Below, piece after piece: positions 45,601-56,527 of a stretch of DNA of 64,000 nt. Source of the stretch: Undaria pinnatifida (Eukaryota; Sar; Phaeophyceae; Laminariales; Alariaceae); assembly GCA_012845835.1 (NCBI GenBank), contig JABAKD010000030.1, positions 9,833,805 to 9,897,804 on the forward strand, read 5' to 3'. The translations under genes were made by a program, and so were the position numbers. The stretch's first letter is position 1; every line of letters starts with the position of its first letter. The notes under the pieces are model-generated. The model had not been told where the DNA came from, did not search any database, and saw only the letters and a list, made by a program, of their open reading frames with translations.

Positions 45601-48600
45601 TTGGAATCCATCCACACATGATACCTCCCCGCACAGTGTGGAAATCCCAACCCCACCGGCCGACCGACTTTCTGATTAGCCATGGTTTGCATGCTGAGCC
45701 AGCTCCACCTCGGGAGGATATAGGGTCCCATCCCCGGTCCGGAGGTCGTTCCACATCTCTTAAAACTTCCATCAACCGGGGAAGCAAACGGAGCTTTCTC
45801 GGGTCGACACCACCCTGCACCGTGAGAAAACCCCAATCCCCTTGGCTGATCGCTGATTGGTTCGAGCTCCACAGCGCCGTCCTAGGCGGATGGAGGCCCA
45901 TCAATGGGGGGCATTTTCGTCGCGCACGGGGAAAATAGGGTCCCATCCCCGATTCATGAATCCCCCGAATCTCTACAGCTTCAAAAACGCGGGAACAATA
46001 ACGATGACCTCCCGTGTTGACACCACTCCGCACTACGTGGAACTCCAACCCTATTCGCTCACCGCTGATTGGCTGGGGCTCGGACATAAGGGCAACGCCA
46101 CCATGGAAGGATATAGAGTCCTGTGCCCGTTTCAGAAATCCTGACAAACCGGGGACGATATCCGATTTCTCCCGCGGGTCGACACAGCCCCGCACGATGG
46201 TGCGACAATAATCTATTATTCACGTTGGCTTATCGTTGGGTGGTTGTGCAGCTCGTAGAGCCATGGACACCCGGCGAGGAGATAGACCAGCAAACGGGCG
46301 GGGGGCGTTCCGACGCATCCGATGAGGATAGGGCTCCACCGCCGTTCCAGAAATCCTTCCATACCCCATCAATGCCAACAAACCGGGGACGAAAATCGAC
46401 TTCTCCCGGGTCAACACCACACCGCACGGTGTGGAAGCCTTAGCTAGCTGAGGTTCGTATACAACGCCAGCACCACAGAACAGGGTCCAACCCCGGTTCA
46501 GAAGCCCTTCAAGTTATTTTCAACTAGAAGAAAAAAGGGGCAACTCGCGCTATTGCTGACTCTTTATTCGTATACCCCAACCCCGCGGTACGCGGACATT
46601 TCATTTGACCCCCTGCCTCGATACCACCCCGCACAGTGTAACCCAACCTTCGATTGATCAGCTCGACCGGGGTTCGTGGATAGAGGAAACCACCACTCAC
46701 TAAGAAGTTCAGCAAGTTCAATGACTATCATCTCATACTGGCCTGTGATTAGAGAAGAAGTTGTACATGGACCAATTGCATAGTATACAGCAGTCGGTCC
46801 AGATCGAGTCGATCGGTGCAACTTGCTTGGGTATCGTATTATTGCAGCAGCAGTAATACACTTCACTTCTTTTCTTCTTCCCATCCTGTTTATTGTGATG
46901 CTCGCACTACTCTCGCCCTCCCAGTAGTATAACTCAGATCCGGGGTCATACAGCGGACTCCCCTCCCCCATCCCCACTGCGGTACATGCTCTGATTTTCA
47001 TCGCGAGAAGAATTCAGCATTTGCTCCCCTCGACGATTCGCGTCGAATTGTACCTACCCATGCTGCTTGGCGATTTCAACAGTTAGTTGATCCTTTTCTT
47101 CTCGTTTATTTCTGCAAATAAATAAAGTCAACAAAGCTCACAACGCGGTGGTTATTTAACTCAAGAACCAACGCTATTCATAGTATTAATAGTGTAACCC
47201 CACTAGACCACCGGGGCGATCGGCTCTATATCACTCACTGCCCCGGTGGCGTATCAGGTTATCGTCGAGCCTGGTATAGGTCAATTTCGTGAGTTCGAAT
47301 CCCCCCGAGTTCGTACTCGTATTATTTTTCGCGGGGCCTTTTCCTGTGCACTAATTGACTTGCGGAAAGCGCGAGAGCGTGAGTTAGCAACACTCGATGA
47401 AAAATCGACGATCAGTGGGTGCTGAACCACATATGCGCAAAAAAAAAACGAAGGCAATAACGGGGGGGGGTTGAAGGACGACACCTGTGATCACGGCGTG
47501 TATGTCCAGAAGCTGGAAAGTAGAAGTTTGCCAAAAAAAAATAATCACTACTGGTAGAAGAGATGATCATTCAGCAATCAGCAGCAAGGAGCACGTCAAG
47601 TACGAAGCAACACAAACTTATTTGTCAGTTACGTACCAACACGACCGCTTGCACTTGGCCGGCAAACGATTACAGCACCGGGGTCAGGGACACAGCAACA
47701 ACAAAGCACGCTATCCTCCAAAGAGTCTTCTCGGGGAAAAAAAACACCAAACGCGTACGATGCGATACGAGACGAATGCATGCCACTCACTGGTTTCTTC
47801 CGTGGATACTGTCGACTTTTACTATACAACTTCGCGTGGCGCAGCTTAACAGGAGAAACGATTAGTGTTCCCCTTATTTTTTGTGTCGAAAATGTATGGT
47901 ACACCCTCGCTCCATGCCATAAAATACGTCATAGACAAAAAGCATGCTCTGTGTAATAGAGCATCGATGTGTGTGGTCATTACTCGAACGTACCTACTTC
48001 GAAGTATATTGCTTGCACGAGAGTACAAAACGTGTCGATTTGTCCGAACTTGTATAATACCACCCTCGAGGCCCCGGGGACGCAGCCACTCGCAATGCTG
48101 CTGTGTGGATTTTTCTGGGGCAGTAATCGTAACCACTACTACCTCCTCCTCGTTTTAGTTATGCGTCCGCTTGCCACGTCTATATCCATGTATGTACGTG
48201 TACCTATACCGAAATTCAATAAATAAATGCACTACTATGATACCTACCGCAATACCGTGGGGATTTTTTTTACAGTAAATACTACTGTATTAGCTTTGGG
48301 ACAAAATATGACGCCAATTTGGAAATAATGTCTTGCCAAGTTTTATTTTATCAACCGCTCCATACATGAAGATCCCAAGAATAACTGAAGAGCACCGTTC
48401 AAAATACATTTTTTTGCGCGCTTCTCGCTTGTCTCGCTCAGCATCCATCAGCGTTCACGTCGAGGTGCTGAACGAATTGACCAGCAACAACAACAGTCAG
48501 TAGCCAGCGCAATTCTTGCAACCACACAACAAAGCGTTCGAAGCACCAATACCTTGATAATCACACCTAGGTCCTACCTACCTTTAGAAGTGCTTCGTTT

Positions 48601-51600
48601 GTGGGGATAAACATACATGGAATTCGTGTGGGATATTTTTATGCGGTCCTGAAAGATGGATCGTTGATCGTGGACCAATATATGCGAAACGACTCTTTGG
48701 AGCGGCGACGAGAAAGACTGACAAAACAATGCTTCTCGTGCTGCGTTTTTTGAGAGCGACCACTCCGTTCAATGTGTTTATTTTCTATTTTTGTTATGGT
48801 CTCTGGTCTGTTTTGTTGTGTTATCGTACCCGGTACGCTAGCATTTCACTTGCTTCATACCTTGATTAATTGCGACTGTTTGGTTTACTCTGTCTCACAA
48901 TCTGTGACCACATAATAACAAGTTGTATATGCCACCGCAAAATTCAAAACATTAGCAACTACCGTTTGGAAATGATGCCAATTTTGTAAATTATCCAGGC
49001 GCTGCAGACATCAAGATACAACCAAAATCAACGGGGTTCCTCCTCGACATGCGGAATTTTTGCAACTTCTCGCTTGTCTCGCTCGGCATCCGTCCGCGTT
49101 CACGTCGATGTGCGGAACGGACACGGCAGGGCGAGGGGCGTTGGAGCCGCCCCCCGAAGCCGGCGCTCGGACGAATCTATTTGACCGAGAATTCCAGTCC
49201 TGCGAATCGCATACTTAGGCCGAGACGAAAAAAACTCCTGACCGAATTCCTGAAACAAAAGAATAATTTTATATATATATATGTATATATGCGCGCGACG
49301 CCCGAGTCTTATGTTCGTTCTGTTCATGCCTGCGGTGCCCATCCATCGCTGTCTTGCCAATATCTTCTGTGTCTCTCGCTGTGACATAATATGATAGGAC
49401 TTACGGAAATCCCGCGACGTTCTGATGAGCAGAGGCTGGCGAATCGCCGCGGAAATTGGTGCGGGCATGGTGACTCGGGGTAGGGAAGATTGGCCCACGG
49501 AGGTCGGCTCTCGCTCTGTTCAGGTGTGGAGGTGAGAGGACAACCGAGCCTGAGCCTTCATCGGTTATGGCAATGAGTGGCGTTCATGGCGTATGTAGCT
49601 GTTTGCCTCCATTCCCACTGTCCACGTTGTACTCTGGTGCAAACTACGTCGCATTGATACCTGGTACCAGTATTGAACGCGTACCTGGTGCATGTATTAC
49701 TCTATTTGTGGCGCTGTTATGATATGATACGTCACTACGGCAGTAGCAGGTGTAGTATCGTGTAGTATCGTGTAGTATCGACCCCTTCGAGACTCAGAAA
49801 AACATGTCGAAGGAAGGTGACGAGTGCCCACTACGGCGTCGGCCATACGAAGCAACTCCGGCTGCTGGGGTAGGGTACCGTGGATGGGGTATGGCAACTT
49901 CCACGCAAGGAGCTGCACGACACGCGAGCTGCATATTATTATCAATCTCGCGCGCTCACGCCATAAATAACTTGTGAGAAGATCACCGTTGCAATATTTT
50001 TTTGTGGCCACATCTGGATTCCAAAGGCGTACGTGTAGCTCGAATTTGTGTGTTGAGCTCAGTTCGTGGTCAGATGTCAAATGTTACTGACCTCTTTTGC
50101 GCTAGGAAGGGCTTTGCTTGCAATCAGGCAGCAAGCCACCTTGACAGCTATGACGTGAATGTCCTATACTCTGCACTCAAAAGAGGAATTCGTACTACTG
50201 TCGTAGGAGAGTCCATATCTACACTAATAACACACTTTCCGCGTGTCCCAGGGCGAACGATTTCTTGGAGTTTTGCATGAAGCACTTCCTCCTGCCCTCG
50301 ACCCTGGATGGGAGCGACACGGCAGGAGAAAGGGTTGTGCTGGACCTGGGCTGCGGCAGTGGGCGGGACACCGTCCACATGGCCCAGCACCTTCCGCCCG
50401 GCACGCGTGTGATAGGGGTAGACAATCACTCCTACGCACTTCAAAGGGGCGAGAGATTAGCTGAGCAATGGGTGGACGCAGGGGATGCCGGAGGCACGGC
50501 GGGAGCAAGTTTAACCGTGGACAACGGATTGGGTGGCGGGGGCGTTAAGAACGAACCGGGCGATAGGAGCAGATCGTTCAATCGCGGGCGCGAGCGGAAA
50601 TGCGAGTGGCTACTGGCAGATCTGAGGAAAGAAGGGTCGCTTGACGGACTGAAGGCGTCGGTAATCCACGGGCACCGGTTCAAGTGCGAGCAGCTACTGC
50701 CCCTACTTCGTGACGATGTGAGTCACCCTCCCAGTGGCTTACATATTTAACGCAACGCGTTGGCTGGTACGCGAGGGACGCACGAGGCGCCGTATTTGTC
50801 GAGTGTATAGTCGACAGGTCTGAAACTGCTGTGCCTTTTGCGCGCGTCGCTGGTGATGTCGCACCTCTGTCTCCCTCAACGTTTCTTGGGACTGCCATGT
50901 CACTGCATGACGCGTTTGTGCCCGCTGCGCTACACCCCGTGCCCCTCGCTCGCCCCAGGTGCTGGTGCCGGGTGGTTTTTTCATCTGGTCCACGTTTTTA
51001 GACACGGGCACGGAGAATTTGGTACCTCCATGGCGACCAAGTCGCATGATGAGGTACGCAAAGGTAGCAAGTAATTTTATCCAGTATGGTTTTGCCTAAT
51101 TTTTACGTAACTTGTGACTTCATGTTACTTGGAGTGCCGCTAGACCTGCGTGCGTCGTGGTACAAGACCTGCGGGGTACATTTGAGCGTTTCATGCACCT
51201 CCGATATCTGCAGGGGTTCATGTGTTGAGGCCACGGTGGATCCCAAAGGAATATTTTGAGTAGGAGCTTGTATGGAGGCATTTCGCGTACATATAAAACC
51301 ACTTGAAAATATAGTATTCCATCCTCCAACAAAATCCTTATTTCGAAAGTTTAGAAAATATGCTGCAAAGGTCCAATAAAAGAGGAAGCTTTTCAGGTGT
51401 TTTTAGCCCTCTTTTGGACTCCATAACTTCCTACCCTTCACGGGAATGAAATATTGTTTTTGCCTCTGGCTTTCTTCTACGACTCTAGAAGAGTTATATC
51501 ATCCGCCTCGCGAGTAGCAAGCTTGTGAAGAAGGTTTTTTGATCGGTGATGTACTCATCGTATTAGGCTCCCGCGCGTGAATTGATCATGTCAGTGATGT

Positions 51601-52526
51601 CGGGAGCTTTTGGTGTTGCGGGCTCGGAAGTTCGAAATCACCAAAACATCTCGTGAGTCGCTTCTGGCTGCCTACGACTATTGCTGGCGCACCCGACGTT
51701 GTCATACACCCCACCAGGAGCGTCCCTCAATTTCGCGGGCCGTGGTTGCTTGTGGGGAGCTATAGCTGCCCGCTAGTGAAGTGCACGCGTTCAGTTGGGA
51801 TCGTTTTTTGTCTCGTTTTTTGCACCCCAAATTTCGATCACTGCAGCGCCTCAAAGTCGAGGTGCGGGCCTCTGCTTAGAGCCAGAGGGAAACCAATCTG
51901 AACAGACTCACAGTATCTGTGGATGAAGCACTCTTGACCCTGGTGTAGCCTCACCCTAAGCCACGAACCAGCCGCAGTTCTAAACGCAGCGTGTTAATAT
52001 AGCCATGTTTGTTACTGTTCCGATAAAACATCTTGTTATTGGACGCACCGGAAAACAGGGGACCAGGGGACGCATGGGTTCCCCCGTGGCCTTAAAGGGC
52101 TAGATATCACGTGCGCTTGTTGGATTCCTTTTGAGTCATCTTTAAGGTACTATTAATAGTAGCAAGCGGACGGGAACATGCGCTCTACGATACTCGATGG
52201 ACGTGGCCGCTCCTTAGCCCGTTTTATTTTACCCCCACGTCTTGGGGTTGCCCCCACGTGTAGGGGTTAAAACTACTTGGAAATAGCTTGGGATCATTTT
52301 TGTAGCAGTTGAATGGTTGAATCGTCCTCACTTCCCTTCACGATTGTATTTGCTCTCCCGACGTGCTTGTGCTGTCAGATCCGGTGAGCTAGCGAACATC
52401 TTCTCGGGAGAGGAGTTTGAGATCCTCGTCGACGAACACGGCGAGCTACCAACACGTGGCTCCGTGGTCCCCGCCAACTTTTTCGCGTGTCGAAAAAGGC
52501 AAAACGCGCAAACGTCGCCATTGTAA
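40892..52526 (+). CDS. Rhodanese-like/SAM-dependent methyltransferase fusion protein
   Basis: Five plus-strand exons with matching phases: 40892-41350, 49398-49531, 50252-50717, 50959-51053 and 52379-52526 (stop TAA); 433 residues. Residues about 100-190 are a rhodanese fold (VVIDLRASADFHREHFVGA, then SRDVLMSRGW after the splice). Residues 227-235 are methyltransferase motif I (VLDLGCGSG), with GVDNHS as the acidic strand, VLVPGGFFIWSTF at 354, and a SGELANIF helix at 386. The splices 49531/50252 (VQVWRANDFLEF) and 51053/52379 (MMRSGELA) rebuild codons exactly. No cysteine occupies the usual rhodanese active-site loop (LTIVGKEEDLRK), so that domain is probably non-catalytic. The N-terminus (hydrophobic stretch, then SCGFIIP) could be a plastid-type leader; this is inference. 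Substrate unknown. The start is the first in-frame ATG, in a CCCATGG context. Confidence 0.85.
41500..42055 (-). mobile_element. Family A element, inverted arm
   Basis: Reads AACCCCTACATCTATGCGAC, then a C-run, TTATAGTTTCCGCTCACAGA, ATCACCCTGTTGACCCTGAT and GGGGAGTCGATGACCTATAT, ending near TTTTATTTTATAAT: the right arm in reverse. Confidence 0.7.
42150..42660 (+). mobile_element. Family A element, left arm with poly-G core
   Basis: CCAGCTGTGAGATCGAAGAT at 42,179, all conserved blocks, then modules ending in a 31-G run at 42615-42645. Confidence 0.7.
42664..43035. mobile_element. Nested family A ends, one plus and two inverted
   Basis: A plus-strand end (42,670-42,762) meets an inverted end (42,766-42,912), followed by a second inverted end (42,912-43,035). 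All carry the CACAGCTGGAGTGTATTTT terminus or its complement. This looks like repeated insertion of the family into itself. Confidence 0.65.
43036..43600 (+). mobile_element. Family A inner modules
   Basis: GCTATACGCGTGGTGC, GTGGGGCGTTTGAACAAGAG, GTGCGCGGAAACTTTAA and GGGGACAAATCTGACGG blocks. Two copies of a roughly 240-bp module (AGCAAGAAGACATCCCTTT and AGCAAGAAGACACCCCTTT). Confidence 0.55.
43785..44340. repeat. Direct and tandem repeats in the intron
   Basis: A 92-bp unit (TATTGAACACGA... to GGTAGGCAC) is repeated at 44081 and 44173. The flanking block CGAGGTGATGTGG-CATGCAATG and the block AATAGGTTGGTAGTGTGGTC each occur twice, about 250 and 410 bp apart. No coding signature. Confidence 0.65.
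44490..44818 (-). mobile_element. Family A element, inverted arm
   Basis: From CTCACCGGTTATTCGACTTA through GTTGACCCTGATAGCTACAC and GCGATCGGAGTATCACACAC to CACAGCTGGAGTGTATTTTC. Confidence 0.7.
44820..45520. other. Intron sequence, nothing recognised
   Basis: AT-rich with no open frame of note, no splice-consistent exon and no recognised repeat. Confidence 0.5.
45521..46680 (-). repeat. Array of about six diverged 200-bp repeats, open as a 224-codon antisense frame
   Basis: Landmarks recur at roughly 45,627, 45,809, 46,024, 46,187, 46,417 and 46,625: a CCGCAC-GTG box near ACACC, CAACCC, GATTGG, then TCCCATCCCCGG. On the minus strand 46195-45521 stays open for 224 codons and gives a repetitive peptide (FLTVQGGVDPRKLRLLPRL, WDFHTVRGGIMCGW). 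It may be a repeat protein or an open satellite. It lies antisense in the methyltransferase-gene intron. Confidence 0.55.
46925..47225 (-). mobile_element. tRNA-derived SINE, head-to-head pair member 1
   Basis: Minus-strand head GCCCCGGTGGTCTAGTGGGG resembles a tRNA 5' half. The body includes TCGACGCGAATCGTCGAGG and ends at GACCCCGGATCTGAGTTATA. Confidence 0.65.
47226..47530 (+). mobile_element. tRNA-derived SINE, head-to-head pair member 2
   Basis: Head GCCCCGGTGGCGTATCAGGT has the A-box, and GTGAGTTCGAATCCCCCCGA the B-box, at tRNA-like spacing. The body (TTGACTTGCGGAAAGCGCGA, GAAAAATCGACGA, CCAGAAGCTGGAAAGTAGAA) is nearly the same as the inverted copy at 59,855-60,140. Confidence 0.72.
48600..48930 (-). 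repeat. Dispersed repeat family C, copy 4
   Basis: Inverted: CGTACCCGGTACGCTAGCAT, TTTCACTTGCTT, TTGATTAATTGCGACTG and AATCTGTGACCACATAATA. Confidence 0.6.
49751..49780. repeat. Three exact copies of a 10-bp unit
   Basis: TGTAGTATCG three times in a row, in the second intron of the methyltransferase gene. Confidence 0.9.
51054..52378 (+). other. Fourth intron of the rhodanese-methyltransferase gene
   Basis: Donor AG|GTACGC, acceptor GTGCTGTCAG|A, phase 2. No repeat family or nested gene recognised in it. Confidence 0.75.
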
Positions 52527-52650
52527 TCGCTTCGAGGCGCCATTGGAATCGCTTTGAGGTGTCATTGTAATCGATGTTGGGGTGCCGTTGTTATCGCTTT
52601 GAGGCGCCATTCGAACCGCTTAGAGGCGCCATTGTAATCGCTTTGAGGTG
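52514..52650. repeat. 22-25 bp minisatellite overlapping a stop codon
   Basis: About six copies of CGCCATTGTAATCGCTTTGA plus GG. The first copy supplies the last two codons and the TAA stop of the methyltransferase gene. Confidence 0.85.
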
Positions 52651-52865
52651 GACGTCGTAGTTCCCACTTCGAATGAAGCCGTCGGTTGATCGGATGGATA
52701 CCTGAGTCCATTGCTGTGTACATCACGCAAGCAGGCGTTTACCGATGATCGTTGCTGTAGGACTTGTTTGTCTTGGTAGTATGTATCGCGTTCTTTTCGC
52801 CGCATAGGCTGTGCTAACCCCCCCCCCCCCCCCAATTTGGGGCTTGGATAGTTCCTAGAGTGTAG

Positions 52866-53365
52866 GGGAGGGGCGTTTGACTACGTCTCCCATGAACCAT
52901 GCAGGCGCGATGAAGCCCAGATAATCAAGCTCCGGTTTCCGACTGGGATTTTCGTTGCTGGGTCGACATGTGGAGGAATCGTAAGGACTTGTCTTGAGAT
53001 ACGTGGCTAAGTCTCTCCCTTTGGTTTGGAATAGAGGCATGTATTCCGCGTTAGGGTTACCGAATACCGGCACCAGCGCTGACCAAGGAATTGCTCGTTA
53101 TACATGGGTAGGTCAGCGCGCAGGAGAGAATCCAATAGGGTCGCCCGGTGCAGAAGAAACAGCGGTAGGATTAGAGGACATGTGGAATGTCTTGTGTTAT
53201 CGTCGTGTTCTTCCAAGAGGACAACACTTTGTACTCTGTGCTCGGATGTATTGGGCATGTCGAGGTATTATTTTTGACAACATGCTTTTGGAGGACGCGA
53301 GTGCTTTTCTGAAGCAAAACTTCTCTCTTACTCGACCAAGAAGGCCGCGAAATAACGTTTTCTAG
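52866..53365 (+). pseudogene. Broken ORF of unknown family
   Basis: The plus strand reads GAFDYVSHEPCRRDEAQIIK and IFVAGSTCGGIVRTCLE, stops near 53,010, and continues in another frame as YVAKSLPLVWNRGMYSAL and NVLCYRRVLPRGQHFVLC up to a stop at 53,363. The composition is natural (balanced hydrophobics, several Cys and Trp) and codon use is more AT-rich than in the gene exons. I do not recognise it. A one-base frameshift would explain the break. It could be a decayed mobile-element or foreign gene. Confidence 0.35.
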
Positions 53366-55800
53366 CCTGTGCCAAGCGTGCCAACTATGAACTGAGCCTG
53401 ACACAGTTCGAGTAGTCGGCATGCCAAAGCCATGTGTATATATTACCAAAGGTACCAGGGATATGCGCTACGTACTGCAGGCAACACGACATATTATACA
53501 TTTACAATATTTTTGTTGCTTTTTGCAAGGTGCAGGGGGGGGTGAGGGTGCGGACGGCAACCGGGGGTTCCACAGCGTTTTTCCCGGGCCCACTCCACAC
53601 TGAAGCCACGCGAAATGCCTTCTGAATTTTGTCGAGAGTTGTAGGAGAGCGTGCTGGAGAAGAGAAACCTTATATGGTGTCCAATGAACATTAAGAAACC
53701 CCGCGCCCGGAATCGTGGCGTGAACCTTGCGCCGTATGGATATGTAACACATGCAAACCCGATGACCGGCACAGAAGCACGCGACAGCTGGGTGTTGCTG
53801 GTGTTTTCGCTCGACTTGTGCACGGCACGTAAAAATGCCATTGTAATACTGAATCGCTTATTATTGTACGTGGGACGCATTCTGCCTCACGAACTCGCAT
53901 AACAACTCGAGCATGGCCCACAACTGAAAGTATTTATACAAAGTATTATAAGTGTGGTTGTGTTAGTCCGCATAGTAAGGCATGTGTTCCCAACAAAGCC
54001 CTTGATACTACTATATACTGAAAGTAGGTTCGAAACTACCGGCATTTCTCGGCCCCTTCGACTGGGAGGGGTGGGAGGGCTTGGGGAGGGTGGTCTGGTT
54101 TTCAGGGACTACCGATTATGATCCCGTGCACGTGCACCCTTGTGGGGAGTGGGGAGTGGGGAGAGGGGGGTCTTGTTTTGGTGCCGGGTGGATTGTCGTT
54201 TCGCAAGCATTATTATTAGTGTTTTTGTGCGCAGGCCTCCGAACACTCTTTCACTTTCTTCTTCACTTTTTTCTTTTTCCTAGACTATTAATACTTCTAC
54301 TATTAATACTAGCGCCATGGACCATCGTAGAGTAACCTCTTTCAAATCGTTTTTATTAATTAACTGAAAGTGACACTGGTTCCACAGCTATCAATACTTC
54401 GGTTTGTTCTAAAAAACAATTAATTATTACCTGGTACGTATTGCATTTTGAAAGATGAGTAGTATCGACCCTAAATCGCCGAACACAGCTGACGTCCTCA
54501 CAATATTTTTATTAAATAATACAGTAATACAAAGCAGCCATTTAATATGTGGACAGCGGGTTGTCGTTCGATGCTTCTTCGGAAGTTTATGGGGAGGAGG
54601 ATTTGGCCCTTGCGGCTGGAGGGGGCAGGGCCAGGAGAACCAGGGAGGTACATCTATCTAGTATTCGTACCAGGTAGTTTTTGGTTGTCGGAAACATTGT
54701 TTCATGCTTTCATCTGGATGACATGTGTTCTTTCATCACGTGTAGACTGTGGTTTTTGCACTCACGCTACATTGTCAGATGGCAAATGAAATAATACGTA
54801 TTAATAACTGATAATAACAACAATATAATATTGATAATACCATGCGCTACGAGCGAGCATGTATGCCGGTCGTGTGCCATTGAGGTCGCTGTGTCCTACA
54901 AAATAGTTTTTACATATTATCATGCAGGCCAATCTCTACCCAAGGCCCTCAAACTTGTCTGAATTTAATTTTCTTCAGGTATAATATATATGCATAGTCT
55001 ACGTCGTGCGCTGTCGTCCTGTCAGTACCTAGCTGTACCCGGTATACTTGTATGACGTCCGGTGACCGTCTAATAGTATCTATCCACCAGGTATCTATTA
55101 ATACCAGGTTGCCCGAGGCCCGTCAACAGCACCACAGCAGCAGCAGCAGCAGTAGTTAGTTGTTACTTACTACTACTACTTACTGCTGTTACTTACTACT
55201 GCTACTACTACTGCTGCTGCATGCTGCTGTAGACTATGTATTAATAGTCACATTTGCCTACAAACAACGGAGAGGAGAGGAAACGCACGTTGTGTGATAA
55301 GATCAACTGAACTACGTGCATGCGCTAAACGGTAATAAACTCAAATAAATGTGTCGTCCAAGTGTCGTCATGTCGCCACACTTATTTGCAGCTCGCCACA
55401 CCTCTGCCACACACTTATTATGTACTACTACAGTAGTACTGCTACTAGTACAGCAGTGTAGTAGCTACTACTGCTATTAATACTTCCGCTGGTGAACATA
55501 TCCTAGATCCTGTCCTGTGCAGTACTGGAACGTACTTCGTTTGTCACTTGTCGTATGACACGATGTTTCCGCCGAAAGCTGAAAAACAATCTGGCACTTC
55601 GATAGGTGCGCGAGCCACGAGCCACGACATCGCCGGCGGCCGAATGAAATACAGGAGGAGCCCGAACCAATACCAGTCCCAGTCCTAGCGCGTTTTATGT
55701 AAGTTCAGTGATGACTGCTGATATTTTTTTCAAGTTCTCCCGGGTGGCGTTCGCAATTAATTAATTGCACCAAACTGCAAGATTTCCAGCCACTTAAAAA
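53366..55800. other. Intergenic region, no supported gene
   Basis: Contains a diverged family A end at 54,440-54,510 (GAAAGATGAGTAGTATCGAC, ACAGCTGACGTCCTC) and trinucleotide tracts (CAG, TAC, CTG) at 55,130-55,230. Nothing else recognised. Confidence 0.45.
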
Positions 55801-55960
55801 AATACATACTTTTCGGTTTGTTTGTGTTTTATGGCGTGTTGTTGTTGTTGTTCTCACATTAACTCGCAGTTATGCGTACCTGGTAGGAACGCTGACATTT
55901 CATTTGCTTTCCCATCTCTGCTGTTCACATTTGCGATTACCAGGTATCAGGTATTTGTTT
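55800..55960 (-). repeat. Dispersed repeat family C, copy 5
   Basis: Inverted: GCGTACCTGGTAGGAACGC, GACATTTCATTTGCTTTCCC and TGTTCACATTTGCGATTACC. Confidence 0.5.
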
Positions 55961-56499
55961 CGGGTTCCTCTGTTTCACAGAAGTCTGTATGACCACGCAG
56001 AATTTGTAATTGGGATGAATCGGGGTGACGCTGACTGTTGTGTGGGTGTGGCGTTCTGCCCGGGTAGATGGCAACACACACCAAAATGAAATTTCAAAAA
56101 TTCTGCTGGTGCCTGGTGGATGGTTCTTCAAGAATTGTTTGCACAAAGTTCGACGCGTCTTAAATCGTCACTTTCTTCAATTATACTTTCGTCTTTTGCC
56201 AACAGTTAAATTTTGCCCCCCAACGAAACTACGGGAGATTTTCGCATATTAAAACTCAGTTGTTCACCTGGAGGATCCGTTTGAAACGGTCCCATTTGAG
56301 ATATCCAGGAACCCAACAGACAGGCAAGCCGACGCGGACGACAGACAAGACACCGCGTACGCAACTACTGATGTACGCAGCGGCCCACATCCAACTGCTC
56401 CCTCCCACAACCACCGCCAAGCTCCTCGCCACACCACCACAACGCAGCCACATCACCGAGTCACATCATCACCAGCACCAGTACCACCCCCAAGCACCT

Positions 56500-56527
56500 A
56501 CTACCTCCCCCTGATTTTTTCAGAAAG
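56500..56527 (+). other. Possible 5'-leader intron acceptor before the expansin-like gene
   Basis: CCCCCTGATTTTTTCAG ends five bases before the start codon, with a CA-rich leader upstream. This is a strong acceptor and suggests a spliced leader. Confidence 0.4.

Larger units (their letters stand above)
41351..49397 (+). other. 8-kb first intron of the rhodanese-methyltransferase gene
   Basis: Donor GAG|GTTCGT, acceptor ATGATAG|GAC, phase 0. It splits the rhodanese domain. Filled by family A copies (41.5-43.6 and 44.5-44.8 kb), direct repeats at 43.8-44.3 kb, a 200-bp repeat array (45.6-46.7 kb), two head-to-head SINEs (46.9-47.5 kb) and a family C repeat (48.6-48.9 kb). Confidence 0.8.

Noticed and set aside
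47226..47306. A functional tRNA gene
   Set aside because: A and B boxes are present, but no good acceptor stem or anticodon arm; the same head occurs in repeated SINE copies.
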